NCBI GenBank assembly: GCA_900540805.1
Contig: UQHL01000007.1
Coordinates: forward strand, 1-64,000
DNA length: 64,000 nt
Reading direction: 5' to 3'
Source: an uncultured Eubacteriales bacterium
Lineage (GTDB): Bacteria; Bacillota; Clostridia; Christensenellales; Borkfalkiaceae
The translations under genes and the position numbers were made by a program. The notes below the pieces were generated by a model. It saw nothing but the letters and a program-made list of their open reading frames with translations. It was not told the origin of the DNA and did no database searches. Of this stretch, positions 44,796-52,587 are shown in pieces. Position 1 is the first letter of the stretch; each line of letters begins with the position of its first letter.

Positions 44796-46286
44796 TTAAT
44801 CCACGATAATTCCCGCGCTTCGGTTAGACTGATCGAGATACGCCTGCATAGTGGGGTCATACGCTTTCAGACGTGCCCTGATGCCGGATTTATCTTTCAG
44901 CGCATAGATATCCGATATCTCTGTATTGAGAGCGTTCAGCCACGAATTTTCAAACGTATGATAATGCGGCCGCACCTTTCCGCCGATCTTATCCCCGCCC
45001 GTTTTTCCGAGCGCCGCTTTCGTATCCCCGCCGAAGCCATCTACGATATCGCAATATACGCTTCGGTTTTCAGGCCAGAGCGCCACGGACCCATCATTTT
45101 CCGACAAAAAGCTTTCCCTGTCCAGAGCCATCGATTTCAAATTGGGGATCAGCTGGCCGCGCGTATAAAAATCTTTCTGCGCGCTTTCGTTGAGGCTGAG
45201 ATATTTCATCAGCGCGAGCGCCGCCGCGGGAGACTTCGTCGATTTGCTGATCGCCAGCCCCAGCGTGCCTATCCAAGTGGTGCTCCTGGCCTCGGGATTT
45301 TCGCCGTTATACGGGACGGGCAGCAAACGGTAATTCATCTTCTGCTGATGGTACATCGGCGTGAGGTAAGGTCCCACCCAGCAAAACGCGGAATTTTTTG
45401 CAAGAAACATATTCTGCGCGGAATCTCCCGTGGATTTGGGCACAACCTTATAGGTGTACATAAGATCCCAAAGCCATTCTATCGTTTCGCAAAATTCGTC
45501 GCTGGAAATTGTGCTGTGCATGGCGTTTTCATCGAAATAATCGGCGTTATTCGACCAAACCGCACTGCTCAATTCGTAATAAGGTATGGCATAAAACTTA
45601 TCGTTGTTTTTTTCCGTGCCGAAATAGCCCTGTATCTTCACGCAGATATCCGTAAACTGTTTCCAGGTGAGAGGATTGTCCGAGTCCGCCAGCAAATCCG
45701 CCTCCCCTTGCGTCAGCTTTCCGTTTTTCACCATTTCATCAACCATATCGACGTTATACATCAGCGTCCACGGCCCGATGTCTTTGGGCAGGCAATAGAG
45801 ATCCGAGCCCTCCGAAACGCCCAGCGTCTTTTCGGCGCGGTTATACGAGTACCAATCCACCGCCGTTGACCAAAGGGAGGAATATTCCGCTTCCGTAAAC
45901 CCGTTGCTGATGGAAAGAAGCCGTCCCGAATCCACCCAGGGACGGAATTCGTATTCGGGAAGATAGAAAAGGTCGGGCATGGTTCCCGAAAGCCTCCCCG
46001 TGAGCGTGCTCATATACTGCGTCGAATCCTGCGTGGTAATGCTTACCGTGACGTTTTCGTTTTCATCCATGAATTTGTCTATCAGCGCCGTATAATTGTC
46101 CACCTCGTCCTTTGCGCCCCACATCATAAACTCTATCTTATACTCTTTGGCGGGATCCAGCGTAAAATCCGACGCTTCTATATTGTCGTCGCCGCTCCCC
46201 TGGCTGCTCGTAAAGAAACAACCTCCGGCAAAAATCAGATTTACCCCTAAAAATATTGCCATCAACAGCTTGCAGGTCCTTCTCAT
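44796..46286 (-). CDS. Extracellular sugar-binding lipoprotein of ABC importer
   Basis: 496 residues. The signal peptide ends FAGGCF (lipobox). The body has CUT1 binding-protein features: YKIEFMMWGAKDEVDNY, DLFYLPEYEFRPWVDSG, and W-rich loops in NADYFDENAMHS. It is the first gene of the 46.3-35.5 kb operon, behind AGGAGG and a consensus promoter, and is divergent from the ArsR-type regulator. With GH43-like and CBM9-like neighbours, the ligand is likely an arabinose/xylose-type oligosaccharide (inference). Confidence 0.85.
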   Translation of the reverse strand: MRRTCKLLMAIFLGVNLIFAGGCFFTSSQGSGDDNIEASDFTLDPAKEYKIEFMMWGAKDEVDNYTALIDKFMDENENVTVSITTQDSTQYMSTLTGRLSGTMPDLFYLPEYEFRPWVDSGRLLSISNGFTEAEYSSLWSTAVDWYSYNRAEKTLGVSEGSDLYCLPKDIGPWTLMYNVDMVDEMVKNGKLTQGEADLLADSDNPLTWKQFTDICVKIQGYFGTEKNNDKFYAIPYYELSSAVWSNNADYFDENAMHSTISSDEFCETIEWLWDLMYTYKVVPKSTGDSAQNMFLAKNSAFCWVGPYLTPMYHQQKMNYRLLPVPYNGENPEARSTTWIGTLGLAISKSTKSPAAALALMKYLSLNESAQKDFYTRGQLIPNLKSMALDRESFLSENDGSVALWPENRSVYCDIVDGFGGDTKAALGKTGGDKIGGKVRPHYHTFENSWLNALNTEISDIYALKDKSGIRARLKAYDPTMQAYLDQSNRSAGIIVD

Positions 46287-46315
46287 TTTATCATCCTCCT
46301 TGTTTTTCCAACTTC

Positions 46316-46344
46316 ATTTTATCATATCATAATTACAGTTTCAA
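46316..46344 (-). promoter_or_regulatory. Promoter of the third importer operon
   Basis: Minus strand TTGAAA (46344-46339), 17 bp, TAAAAT (46321-46316), about 30 nt before the start codon. Confidence 0.65.
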
Positions 46345-46379
46345 GCCACATTTTCAAAATATACGCAACGCTTGTTTAT

Positions 46380-46399
46380 ACTTCGATACTTATCGAAGT
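46380..46399. promoter_or_regulatory. Inverted repeat between divergent promoters
   Basis: ACTTCGATA CT TATCGAAGT is a perfect 9-bp inverted repeat with a 2-bp centre, lying between the divergent operon promoter and the regulator promoter. The size and position fit an operator of the ArsR-type protein at 46.5 kb. Confidence 0.5.
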
Positions 46400-46413
46400 T
46401 TACAGCGATTTTC

Positions 46414-46442
46414 TTGACTTTATAAAACAGATCGTTTATAAT
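46414..46442 (+). promoter_or_regulatory. Promoter of the ArsR-type regulator
   Basis: TTGACT (46414-46419), 17 bp, TATAAT (46437-46442), 38 nt before the start. Confidence 0.75.
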
Positions 46443-46480
46443 GCAAGAAATGAAGCATATTTTTATAGAAGGAGGAAGCT

Positions 46481-47467
46481 ATGCCGAAAGACTTTTTTGC
46501 CAACAGGGACTTATTGCTTCAAAAAAAGCTCACGCTCACGCTTTGCAACGACGGGCAGCTCGAACGGGTAGCCACCGCGCTCAACGCCTCCACGCGGAGA
46601 AAAATACTTTCTCTGCTGACGGCAAACTCTTACACGATACAGGAAATTGCGGAGCGGCTGGATATGTCCCTGTCAAACACTTCCTTTCACGTGAAATTTT
46701 TGCAGAAAGCGGGGTTGGTCAACCTTACGCAAAATCACTCGAAACGCGGAAACGAAAAGATTGTCGCGCTGGAAAAGCATTGCCTGGAAATTTTGTTTAT
46801 AAACGAAAGCGAAAATGCTTTTCCCTCCTCTTCTCACGCATTCAGCACGGAGTTTCCCGTAGGCAGCTTTAATCTTTTCGACATCGCCCCTCCCTGCGGG
46901 ATCGCAGATGCGGACGGAAATCTCATCGGCGCCGAGGCTCTTCCCGATATTTTTTATAACTATAAGCGGATCAAAGGAGAAATCATATGGTTTACGGAGG
47001 GATATCTCGAATATCACGTTTCCAACGCCACGATTAAAAATAAGGTGCTCGAAGCGTTGCAGATTTCCTGTGAAGTCTGCTCGGAATGCGCCAATTATAA
47101 CAATTCTTTCAAATCAGACATCACGTTCTGGCTGAACGACAAAGAGATCGGGACGTACACCTCTCCGGGGGATTTCGGCGGACGCAACGGCAAATATACG
47201 CCAAAAAGCTGGCCGGCGGCATCTACACAGTACGGAATGCTGGTGCAGATACGAATAGACGAAATGGGCGTATGGATCAATCAGGTAAACGTTTCTTCGG
47301 AAATCTCGATAGACGATTTCGCCTTTATTACCAAAGAAAAATGTTTACGCTTCCGGCTTGGATTCAAAAAAAACGCCAAATATGTCGGCGGCTTAAATTT
47401 ATTCGGAAGAAATTTCGGGGATTTTCAGCAGGGCATCCGAATTTCAGCCACCTATTTAGAGCCTTAA
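46481..47467 (+). CDS. ArsR-type regulator with sugar-sensing C-terminal domain
   Basis: 328 residues, with AGGAGG before the ATG. Residues 25-110 are a winged helix-turn-helix: RKILSLLTANSYTIQEIAERL, MSLSNTSFHVKFLQKAGLV. Residues 190-328 form an enlarged C-terminal domain of a Firmicutes regulator family with SPGDFGGRNGKYTPKSWP, GMLVQIRIDEMGVWIN and VGGLNLFGRNFGDF. It is likely to bind the inverted repeat at 46.38 kb and respond to the sugar imported by the divergent operon. A decayed copy of the same C-terminus lies at 48.67-48.85 kb. Confidence 0.8.
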   Translation: MPKDFFANRDLLLQKKLTLTLCNDGQLERVATALNASTRRKILSLLTANSYTIQEIAERLDMSLSNTSFHVKFLQKAGLVNLTQNHSKRGNEKIVALEKHCLEILFINESENAFPSSSHAFSTEFPVGSFNLFDIAPPCGIADADGNLIGAEALPDIFYNYKRIKGEIIWFTEGYLEYHVSNATIKNKVLEALQISCEVCSECANYNNSFKSDITFWLNDKEIGTYTSPGDFGGRNGKYTPKSWPAASTQYGMLVQIRIDEMGVWINQVNVSSEISIDDFAFITKEKCLRFRLGFKKNAKYVGGLNLFGRNFGDFQQGIRISATYLEP

Positions 47468-47611
47468 AAAATTTTCCTTTCGCAATTGTTTATGCGGGCG
47501 GGAGCCCTTTTGTACGCGCAAAAGGAAAGAAGCCTTCAAAATTATATCGATGTTAAGATTAAAATTTATTCATTGCGCTTTTCTGATGCCCTTATCAAGC
47601 TTGAAAAATAA

Positions 47612-47664
47612 AAAACATCTATGGATATTTCACCCCTCGGGATTTAGATATCCATAGATGTTTT
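47612..47664. terminator. Terminator shared by convergent genes
   Basis: A perfect 17-bp stem, AAAACATCTATGGATAT / its complement, with a 19-nt loop, between the regulator and the PfkB gene. Both ends have T-rich tracts (TTTTTTATTTTT on the minus strand). Confidence 0.8.
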
Positions 47665-47685
47665 CTTTGTCTTTTATAATACCGC

Positions 47686-48591
47686 TCAAAACGCCCCGTC
47701 TTTCAACGGCAGCGCGCCCTTATGCCGAGTCGCCGCGGCGCCCGCTGCATTCGCCTTTTTCAAAATTTCCCGCAGCTCCTTTTCCGCAAGCGACGCGGGC
47801 GGGCGGCCGTCCAAGCCAGCCAAGGCAGTGCCGTAAAATGCGTCTCCCGCGCCCGTCGTGTCTATCGGTTTTACTTTTTCCGTCTTCACAAAGCCGTATC
47901 CGCCGTTGATGCGGTAATAGCACCCTTTGCTTCCCAACGTTACAAGTAACAGTCTGTCCTTTTTATATACCGCCTCTGCGCCCGCTTCCAGCTCCGCCTT
48001 GCCGGTAAAGACAGCCAGCTCGTCTTCTGAAAATTTAAGAATGTCAGCTTCCGCTATATAGGGAGCATACGACTTTTTTGCGTCCTCTATCCTCCCGTAT
48101 AGATCCGCGCGGAAATTGACGTCAAAACTGAACAGCTTCCCCGCCCGTCGGATCTTCTCCACCGTCTCCGAAGCAAATTTTCGACCCGTCGGCTCGTTTA
48201 GCATCAGGGAACCGACGTGGACGATATTTACTTCCGGCCATTGCTCCAAAGCGACCGACGCCGAATCGAGATGAAAATCCGCCGTATCGTGACGAAAAAA
48301 AGCAAAATCTCTTTCCCCGCCTTTAAGCGTTACGAAAGCCAGCGTCGTATTGCGCGTTTCGTCTTCCTGTATCCCGCAGAAATCAAGCCCGGCGCCCGCG
48401 GCGAACCCTTTCAAAAATTTTCCCACGGGATCGCGACCGACCCGGCCGATGAAGCCTGCCTTTGCTCCCGCGTTTTTCGCGTTGACCGCCACGTTGAAGG
48501 GCGCGCCGCCCCCGTACATTTTGAACGCCGTTACGCCGTTCTGATCCTCTCCGATCATATCCGCAAGGATCTCACCGATCGATAATATCAT
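47686..48591 (-). CDS. PfkB-family sugar kinase (fructokinase-like)
   Basis: 301 residues. Signatures: GGGAPFNVAVNAKNAG near the N-terminus (PfkB box 1) and DTTGAGDAFYG near 245 (box 2, with the catalytic Asp). It transfers phosphate from ATP to a sugar in the cytoplasm, most often fructose; the exact sugar is not fixed by the motifs. GAGGAG lies upstream. No strong promoter is seen in the 76-bp gap before it. Confidence 0.85.
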   Translation of the reverse strand: MILSIGEILADMIGEDQNGVTAFKMYGGGAPFNVAVNAKNAGAKAGFIGRVGRDPVGKFLKGFAAGAGLDFCGIQEDETRNTTLAFVTLKGGERDFAFFRHDTADFHLDSASVALEQWPEVNIVHVGSLMLNEPTGRKFASETVEKIRRAGKLFSFDVNFRADLYGRIEDAKKSYAPYIAEADILKFSEDELAVFTGKAELEAGAEAVYKKDRLLLVTLGSKGCYYRINGGYGFVKTEKVKPIDTTGAGDAFYGTALAGLDGRPPASLAEKELREILKKANAAGAAATRHKGALPLKDGAF

Positions 48592-48667
48592 ATCTTCTCC
48601 TCAAACCCGCAAGAGATTATTTTTATCCGTTCCGTAGCTACTACCCTCAAGCGACGAAGCGCCGCGC

Positions 48668-48847
48668 TTACTTTTTATACCGTATCGTCATCGTGATATC
48701 CTTGGGATAATCGCCGAATTTTTCGCCCAAGAGATTGATTCCGCCGACGTTTTTCTCATCGCTCTTGATTCCGATACGAAAGGCGATACAGTCCGTCTCC
48801 TTATTTTCAGCTCCTTCAGAGAAAGGAGATACGCGAACTTTCGACAT
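48668..48847 (-). pseudogene. Remnant of an ArsR-type regulator C-terminus
   Basis: A 59-codon minus-strand frame ends CIAFRIGIKSDEKN, VGGINLLGEKFGDY and ITMTIRYKK. This matches the last 50 residues of the 46.5-kb regulator (FRLGFKKNAKYVGGLNLFG, FGDFQQGIRI). The N-terminal and DNA-binding parts are missing. It lies 76 bp upstream of PfkB, so PfkB probably once belonged to another sugar operon with its own regulator. Confidence 0.75.
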
Positions 48848-49054
48848 AGACGGCCGCTTCTCCTCGCGTTGAGTTTCTATACAGCTCGGCGGAAGGATTA
48901 ATTCTGCGGGTCAAGAGAAAACTTGTATATACTCACTTTCCCGACGATTTCATGAAAGAGCAGATGAATAAAGTTTTTTATTTGAGCTTTGAAATAAAGG
49001 CTTACGGGCAGCTTTTACCTCTCAAAAGCACATAAAAACGTAAAAAATATTAAA
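48848..49054. other. Unassigned stretch with possible gene remnant
   Basis: A plus-strand frame (48850-49035) encodes a plausible-looking peptide ending GQLLPLKST with internal THFPDDFMKEQMNKV, but with no start site of its own. It could be a remnant of a gene. I do not recognise it. Confidence 0.3.
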
Positions 49055-49105
49055 AAATCCTATATATCGTGTCGTAATTCAAACAAAGCACAATATATAG
49101 GATTT
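49055..49105 (-). terminator. Strong hairpin terminator
   Basis: Minus strand: a 17-bp stem with one mismatch (AAATCCTATATATTGTG / CGATATATAGGATTT) and T6 after it. The CCTATATATCG core is shared with the 35.28-35.33 kb terminator. It can end a short transcript from the promoter at 49.19-49.22 kb. Confidence 0.7.
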
Positions 49106-49186
49106 ATGTCAAAGGACTACAAAAAAGATTTTTTTGGATTTTTCAGTGTGTATCGAACTCGCACAGTCATCTTTTAGCTTGAATTT

Positions 49187-49215
49187 ATTATAACATACTT
49201 TTGAACTTTTTACAA
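49187..49215 (-). promoter_or_regulatory. Leftward promoter with no gene before the next terminator
   Basis: Minus strand TTGTAA (49215-49210), 17 bp, TATAAT (49192-49187). The first terminator is about 130 nt downstream, so the product would be a short RNA or an attenuated leader. Confidence 0.5.
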
Positions 49216-49255
49216 ATATTTTTCTTTCTCTGCCTTATGTTTACTAAAGACATTT

Positions 49256-49290
49256 AGGAGGTCATGTAGAAATTATCTACATGACCTCCT
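49256..49290. terminator. Perfect 15-bp hairpin
   Basis: AGGAGGTCATGTAGA, loop AATTA, TCTACATGACCTCCT. It lies 78 bp after the recombinase remnant stop. The palindrome itself has no T-run; it may act in either direction or mark an element edge. Confidence 0.5.
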
Positions 49291-49368
49291 TCGTCAATTT
49301 TCTTAAAAGACCTTCTTTTCACCTTGCTATTTCTATTTTTGGATAGCTTGAAAAATTATTTTCTTTTT

Positions 49369-49605
49369 TCACTTTTCAAGCGTCTGTACCACTTCCAAGC
49401 TGCCGACAAAGATCACTCTGATTTGCTCTTTCGATTCCACGATTACTGCCTCTAAAAGTTGACGGATGAGCTGGTTGTCATACGTAAGCGGATGATTTTT
49501 CAATCCGTCGAGTACCGTATAGAGTTGGTCCAACCGACTGGCGGCGTTTTTTCTTTTTTGTTGGATATCCGCAAATTGCTCAAGCCGTTGCAGTGTAATA
49601 TTTAA
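49369..49605 (-). pseudogene. C-terminal remnant of a serine recombinase
   Basis: The frame ends AASRLDQLYTVLDGLKN, QLIRQLLEAVIVESKEQI and FVGSLEVVQTLEK, which resembles the C-terminal tail of large serine recombinases from Clostridia. Upstream codons (from about 49605) run into the end of the membrane-protein gene in another frame. The catalytic N-terminus is absent. It suggests a decayed integrative element or a rearrangement scar. Identity is by recall of the family, so it is moderate. Confidence 0.45.
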
Positions 49606-50080
49606 CGGTTTCGCCGTATAAACTGCTCGTTTCTCCCGAAAAGAACATGAGCCATATATAAACCGTAAGAATAAGCGCGGCGTTTCCGAGATACGCCCCG
49701 TAAGCAATCGTCGAAATATTTTTCGCGTTTTTAAGGCTTGTATATCTCAAAGCGGTAAAAACAAGCGTTAAAAGCACGACGATAAACAGTACCGTAAGCG
49801 TCGCCGTAACCGCGGCGGGCAGAGAAACGTCTATCGGGTTGCCGTATTCGTCGAAAGCGGAATATTCCCCGCCCGAAAACAAAACGGCAAGGACGGTCAT
49901 GAAGGAATAGGAAAAAGTTACGCCTATATCCATCTGACTTTTTGTGAGAATGTTGCAGAAAAAGAAAAGGACGAGACAAAGCGCGACAACGGAAATCACG
50001 ATTATCGCTTTAACTTTTTCCGTGCTTAATTTATTACGGGGAACAAGCCCGTTTCCTTTTAAAGCCGTACCGTCAGTCAT
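49580..50080 (-). CDS. Small four-helix membrane protein, 3' end altered
   Basis: 166 residues. Predicted helices near 24-43, 53-69, 89-111 and 127-147. I do not recognise a family. Its last codons (YYTATA) come from the recombinase-like sequence in another frame, so the natural C-terminus is probably lost or replaced. It overlaps the AraC gene upstream by 8 bp. Function unknown. Confidence 0.5.
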   Translation of the reverse strand: MTDGTALKGNGLVPRNKLSTEKVKAIIVISVVALCLVLFFFCNILTKSQMDIGVTFSYSFMTVLAVLFSGGEYSAFDEYGNPIDVSLPAAVTATLTVLFIVVLLTLVFTALRYTSLKNAKNISTIAYGAYLGNAALILTVYIWLMFFSGETSSLYGETVKYYTATA

Positions 50081-50882
50081 TGTTTTTCGTCTCCGCCGAT
50101 CTTATTTTATGCGCGCGCCTGTATTCGTTGGGGGTTATGCCCGTTATTCTCTTGAACGCATAATGGAAGTTTTTTATATCGGAAAAACCTATCACGTCGC
50201 TTATCTCCGAAATCGTTTTATCCGATTCTATCAGTAATTTACAGCTCTGTTCAACGCGGTATCTCAAAAGATATTCGATAACGGAAGTCTGCCTTTCTCT
50301 GTTGAAGAGCTTTTGAAGATATCCGCTCGAAAGCCCGACGTATTCCGCAACGTCCGCAAGCGAAACTTTCTTGTAGAAATTATCCGAAATGAATTTCACT
50401 GCAAGTTCCACGTAATCCGCGCTGTGATTTCTCATGCTCTTGGTTTCGCCGTCCGACATCTGCCCCAGCCCGCTCAGAAGAAAATATATACAGCCGCGCA
50501 TTATTCCGTCGCAGTATTTTTCGTTGCCTTCGTAAGTATCGAGGGCTTTATACACGAGCGAAACCATTTCCTGCCGGGAGGAAATATTCACGGGTTTCAA
50601 CGGCGAAAACGCCGAATAATCGAACTCGATGAAATCCTTGCACCAGATAATGTTTACCACTTTGAAATCGTTTTCTTCGCAGGTGGGGCGCATGCTGTGT
50701 TCGCTGTCGTCCGCGATGACGAACATATCGCCGCGGCGAAGTTCCACCGTTTCGGAATTCACCTTCTGCACCGCGCTTCCGCTCTCCACGAAAACCATTT
50801 CCACAAACTCGTGGCTGTGCCGCAAAACCGATTCGTACCCGTCGCCCGAGTCCTGTAATAATCGTCGAAACAGATTATCCAC
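50073..50882 (-). CDS. AraC-family regulator with a probably replaced N-terminus
   Basis: 269 residues. The cupin half has HSHEFVEMVFVESGSAVQKV and GDMFVIADDSEHSM. The C-terminal half has two helix-turn-helix motifs: SLADVAEYVGLSSGYLQKLF and ISEISDVIGFSDIKNFHYAF, ending FKRITGITPNEYRR. The GTG start at 50882 has no ribosome-binding site, and the first 11 residues (to about 50850) are encoded by the out-of-frame end of the GH78-like gene. The real start is therefore probably lost at a junction, and expression is doubtful. Confidence 0.75.
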   Translation of the reverse strand: MDNLFRRLLQDSGDGYESVLRHSHEFVEMVFVESGSAVQKVNSETVELRRGDMFVIADDSEHSMRPTCEENDFKVVNIIWCKDFIEFDYSAFSPLKPVNISSRQEMVSLVYKALDTYEGNEKYCDGIMRGCIYFLLSGLGQMSDGETKSMRNHSADYVELAVKFISDNFYKKVSLADVAEYVGLSSGYLQKLFNRERQTSVIEYLLRYRVEQSCKLLIESDKTISEISDVIGFSDIKNFHYAFKRITGITPNEYRRAHKIRSAETKNND

Positions 50883-51895
50883 AAAAAGGTATAATCCATA
50901 ATATGGTTTATGTACAGGGAAAAAGGCGACTTCCCGAAAAGGGCCGTCATCGAACGCTTAATCGATTTTGTATCGAAAAAACTGTAATAATGCATGAGCG
51001 ACGATTGATACACGTCCGCGCCCCAAAGCCAGCGGTCGCGCTTTATGCCGTCTAAGATAAACTCTCTTGAGCAAAGCCCCATCGTCCTCGCGGCGACTTT
51101 GTATATCTCGTTAACCGTTTGGTTATCGCACTCGAACGAACTTCTCAAAACCGACGGGGAAAGTTCTTCGTCAACCGAAATTCCGGAAAAATCTATTCCT
51201 TCCGCAGTAACGTATCTGAACGCCTTGGCGATTTTCGTCGTAACCTTATCTCCGTTAACCACGAAATCTTCGCTTAAAAGCTCGCAATGTTCCTTATCGG
51301 AAACCTCTTCGAGGCTCTCGCCGTAATAAATCTTAGCGTTATCCGAAAGCTTTGCGCCCGAAAAAACCACTCTCGCGAACATCTCTTCGCCGAAATCGTA
51401 AATATCGCCCGTATCGGACGGAAATTTTTCGACGTATGCTCTTTCTTTTGACGGAAGCGAAAAGCCGTTCGGGGTTTTACCGTTCAGAAATTCCCCGTCG
51501 CAAGCGGCGTTTTTAAAAATATGATCGCAACACGTCACCTGCCAGGTGTCGTCCGTTAAAATCGTGTCGCCCGCAAGTTTTAAGCAAGGCAATCCCTTAT
51601 CGTTAAAAACGGAAACGAGAATTTCATGCTTCCCGCGCGGGACGGAAAATTCGCTTTTAACCGAATAAAGATACGCCCCGTCTATCATGACGTTGAACGA
51701 CCCTTCCGCCTCGATTTTAACCGTTTCGGCGGCGGAAAGTTCGTAAATTTTCTTGAATTTTACGTTTTTATAGCAGGAATCCAATCTCCAGAACGGCGGT
51801 ATAGGAATATCTCTTTCATACCTTTCCGCCATGAATTTCCCCGATAATTCAATTTCAAAGTCGTCGGGATACCATATCCATTCAGCTTGTTTCAT
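50759..51895 (-). pseudogene. Truncated GH78-like rhamnosidase gene
   Basis: A frame of 378 codons. Residues 1-270 are a beta-rich N-terminus and 280-349 the start of the barrel: FILDGIKRDRWLWGADVYQ (279-297), YINHIMDYTFLWIICFDDYY. A full GH78 needs some 300 more residues. From about residue 350 (50850) the sequence reads ATGTNRFCGTATS..., which is the AraC gene in another frame. The promoter at 51942-51970 is intact. Compare the complete relative at 0.2-2.3 kb. Confidence 0.65.
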
Positions 51896-51941
51896 CTTTT
51901 ACCTCTGTATTGCCGTAGCTCGCTTAAGTTTCGGTATAAAT

Positions 51942-51970
51942 ATTTTATCAAATAAATCTTCCGTTTTCAA
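51942..51970 (-). promoter_or_regulatory. Promoter of the truncated GH78 gene
   Basis: Minus strand TTGAAA (51970-51965), 17 bp, TAAAAT (51947-51942). Confidence 0.65.
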
Positions 51971-52386
51971 TAGTAAAATCCCGCCCAGATTGATTTTTCG
52001 GGAAAATTTTGCTGCATTTGAAAAATGATTATTTTCCCTACTAAATACTGTCTTTTATGAGAAATACACGCTATTTTCGGGTATTATTATGGTAAAAAAA
52101 CGCTTTTTGCCGGCTTTTATTTCCGTTATCCGATTTTTTACATAAGACAAATCGAAAAGGTGTTCACATTTCTCATTCATTTCAAAGACGTTCATAACAA
52201 CAACTACAAAATCGTAGTTATGGGCGACAAACAGTATATACCAAGCGTTACCGCGCAACAATAAAACCCGCTTAAAAAATTTGTTATAATCGTAATTCGC
52301 GCGACGGTATTTTCGTGCGAATTACATTGCAAAATTTACAGCGGATATCCTACACACCGTTATTGATTTAATTTATGTTACAACAA
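51971..52386. other. AT-rich gap without a convincing gene
   Basis: A 68-codon minus-strand frame (52055-52261) lacks a ribosome site and a family. A hairpin GTAATTCGCGCG / CGTGCGAATTAC (52292-52325) follows a TATAAT (52285-52290) without a -35. With the terminator at 52387-52424 this may be a short plus-strand RNA, but nothing is certain. Confidence 0.35.
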
Positions 52387-52424
52387 AACGAGGAAGACTT
52401 ACTTGTCTTACTTGTCTTCCCCGT
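52387..52424. terminator. Bidirectional terminator hairpin
   Basis: AACGAGGAAGAC / GTCTTCCCCGTT with one mismatch and a T5 or T4 on each side. No gene precedes it on the plus strand, so it may serve a short RNA. Confidence 0.55.
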
Positions 52425-52530
52425 TTTTACTCGCCAATCCGCATTTTTATAACAGAACAAAAGTTACTACGATAAACAACACATAGCCGATTGTTTTTTC
52501 TTTAGAGATTGAATTTCATGTAAAGTCTAC

Positions 52531-52560
52531 CGAAAAACCCGGACGATTATCGCCCGGGTT
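52531..52560 (-). terminator. Terminator of the fourth importer operon
   Basis: Minus strand AACCCGGGCGAT, ATCGTCCGGGTT with a 1-nt spacer and one mismatch, then TTTTTCGG. It lies 28 nt after the secreted MBL-fold gene. Confidence 0.7.
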
Positions 52561-52587
52561 GTCACTATCGTTTTTGCATACGGATTA

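Noticed and set aside
48850..49035. Plus-strand frame ending LLPLKST
   Set aside because: It looks coding but has no start or family; kept only as a possible remnant.
49141..49180. tRNA 3' end as an attachment site (GAGTTCGATACACAC on the minus strand)
   Set aside because: The stem around TTCGA does not pair and no acceptor stem or anticodon arm is visible.
52055..52261. 68-codon minus-strand frame
   Set aside because: No ribosome site and no recognisable features.
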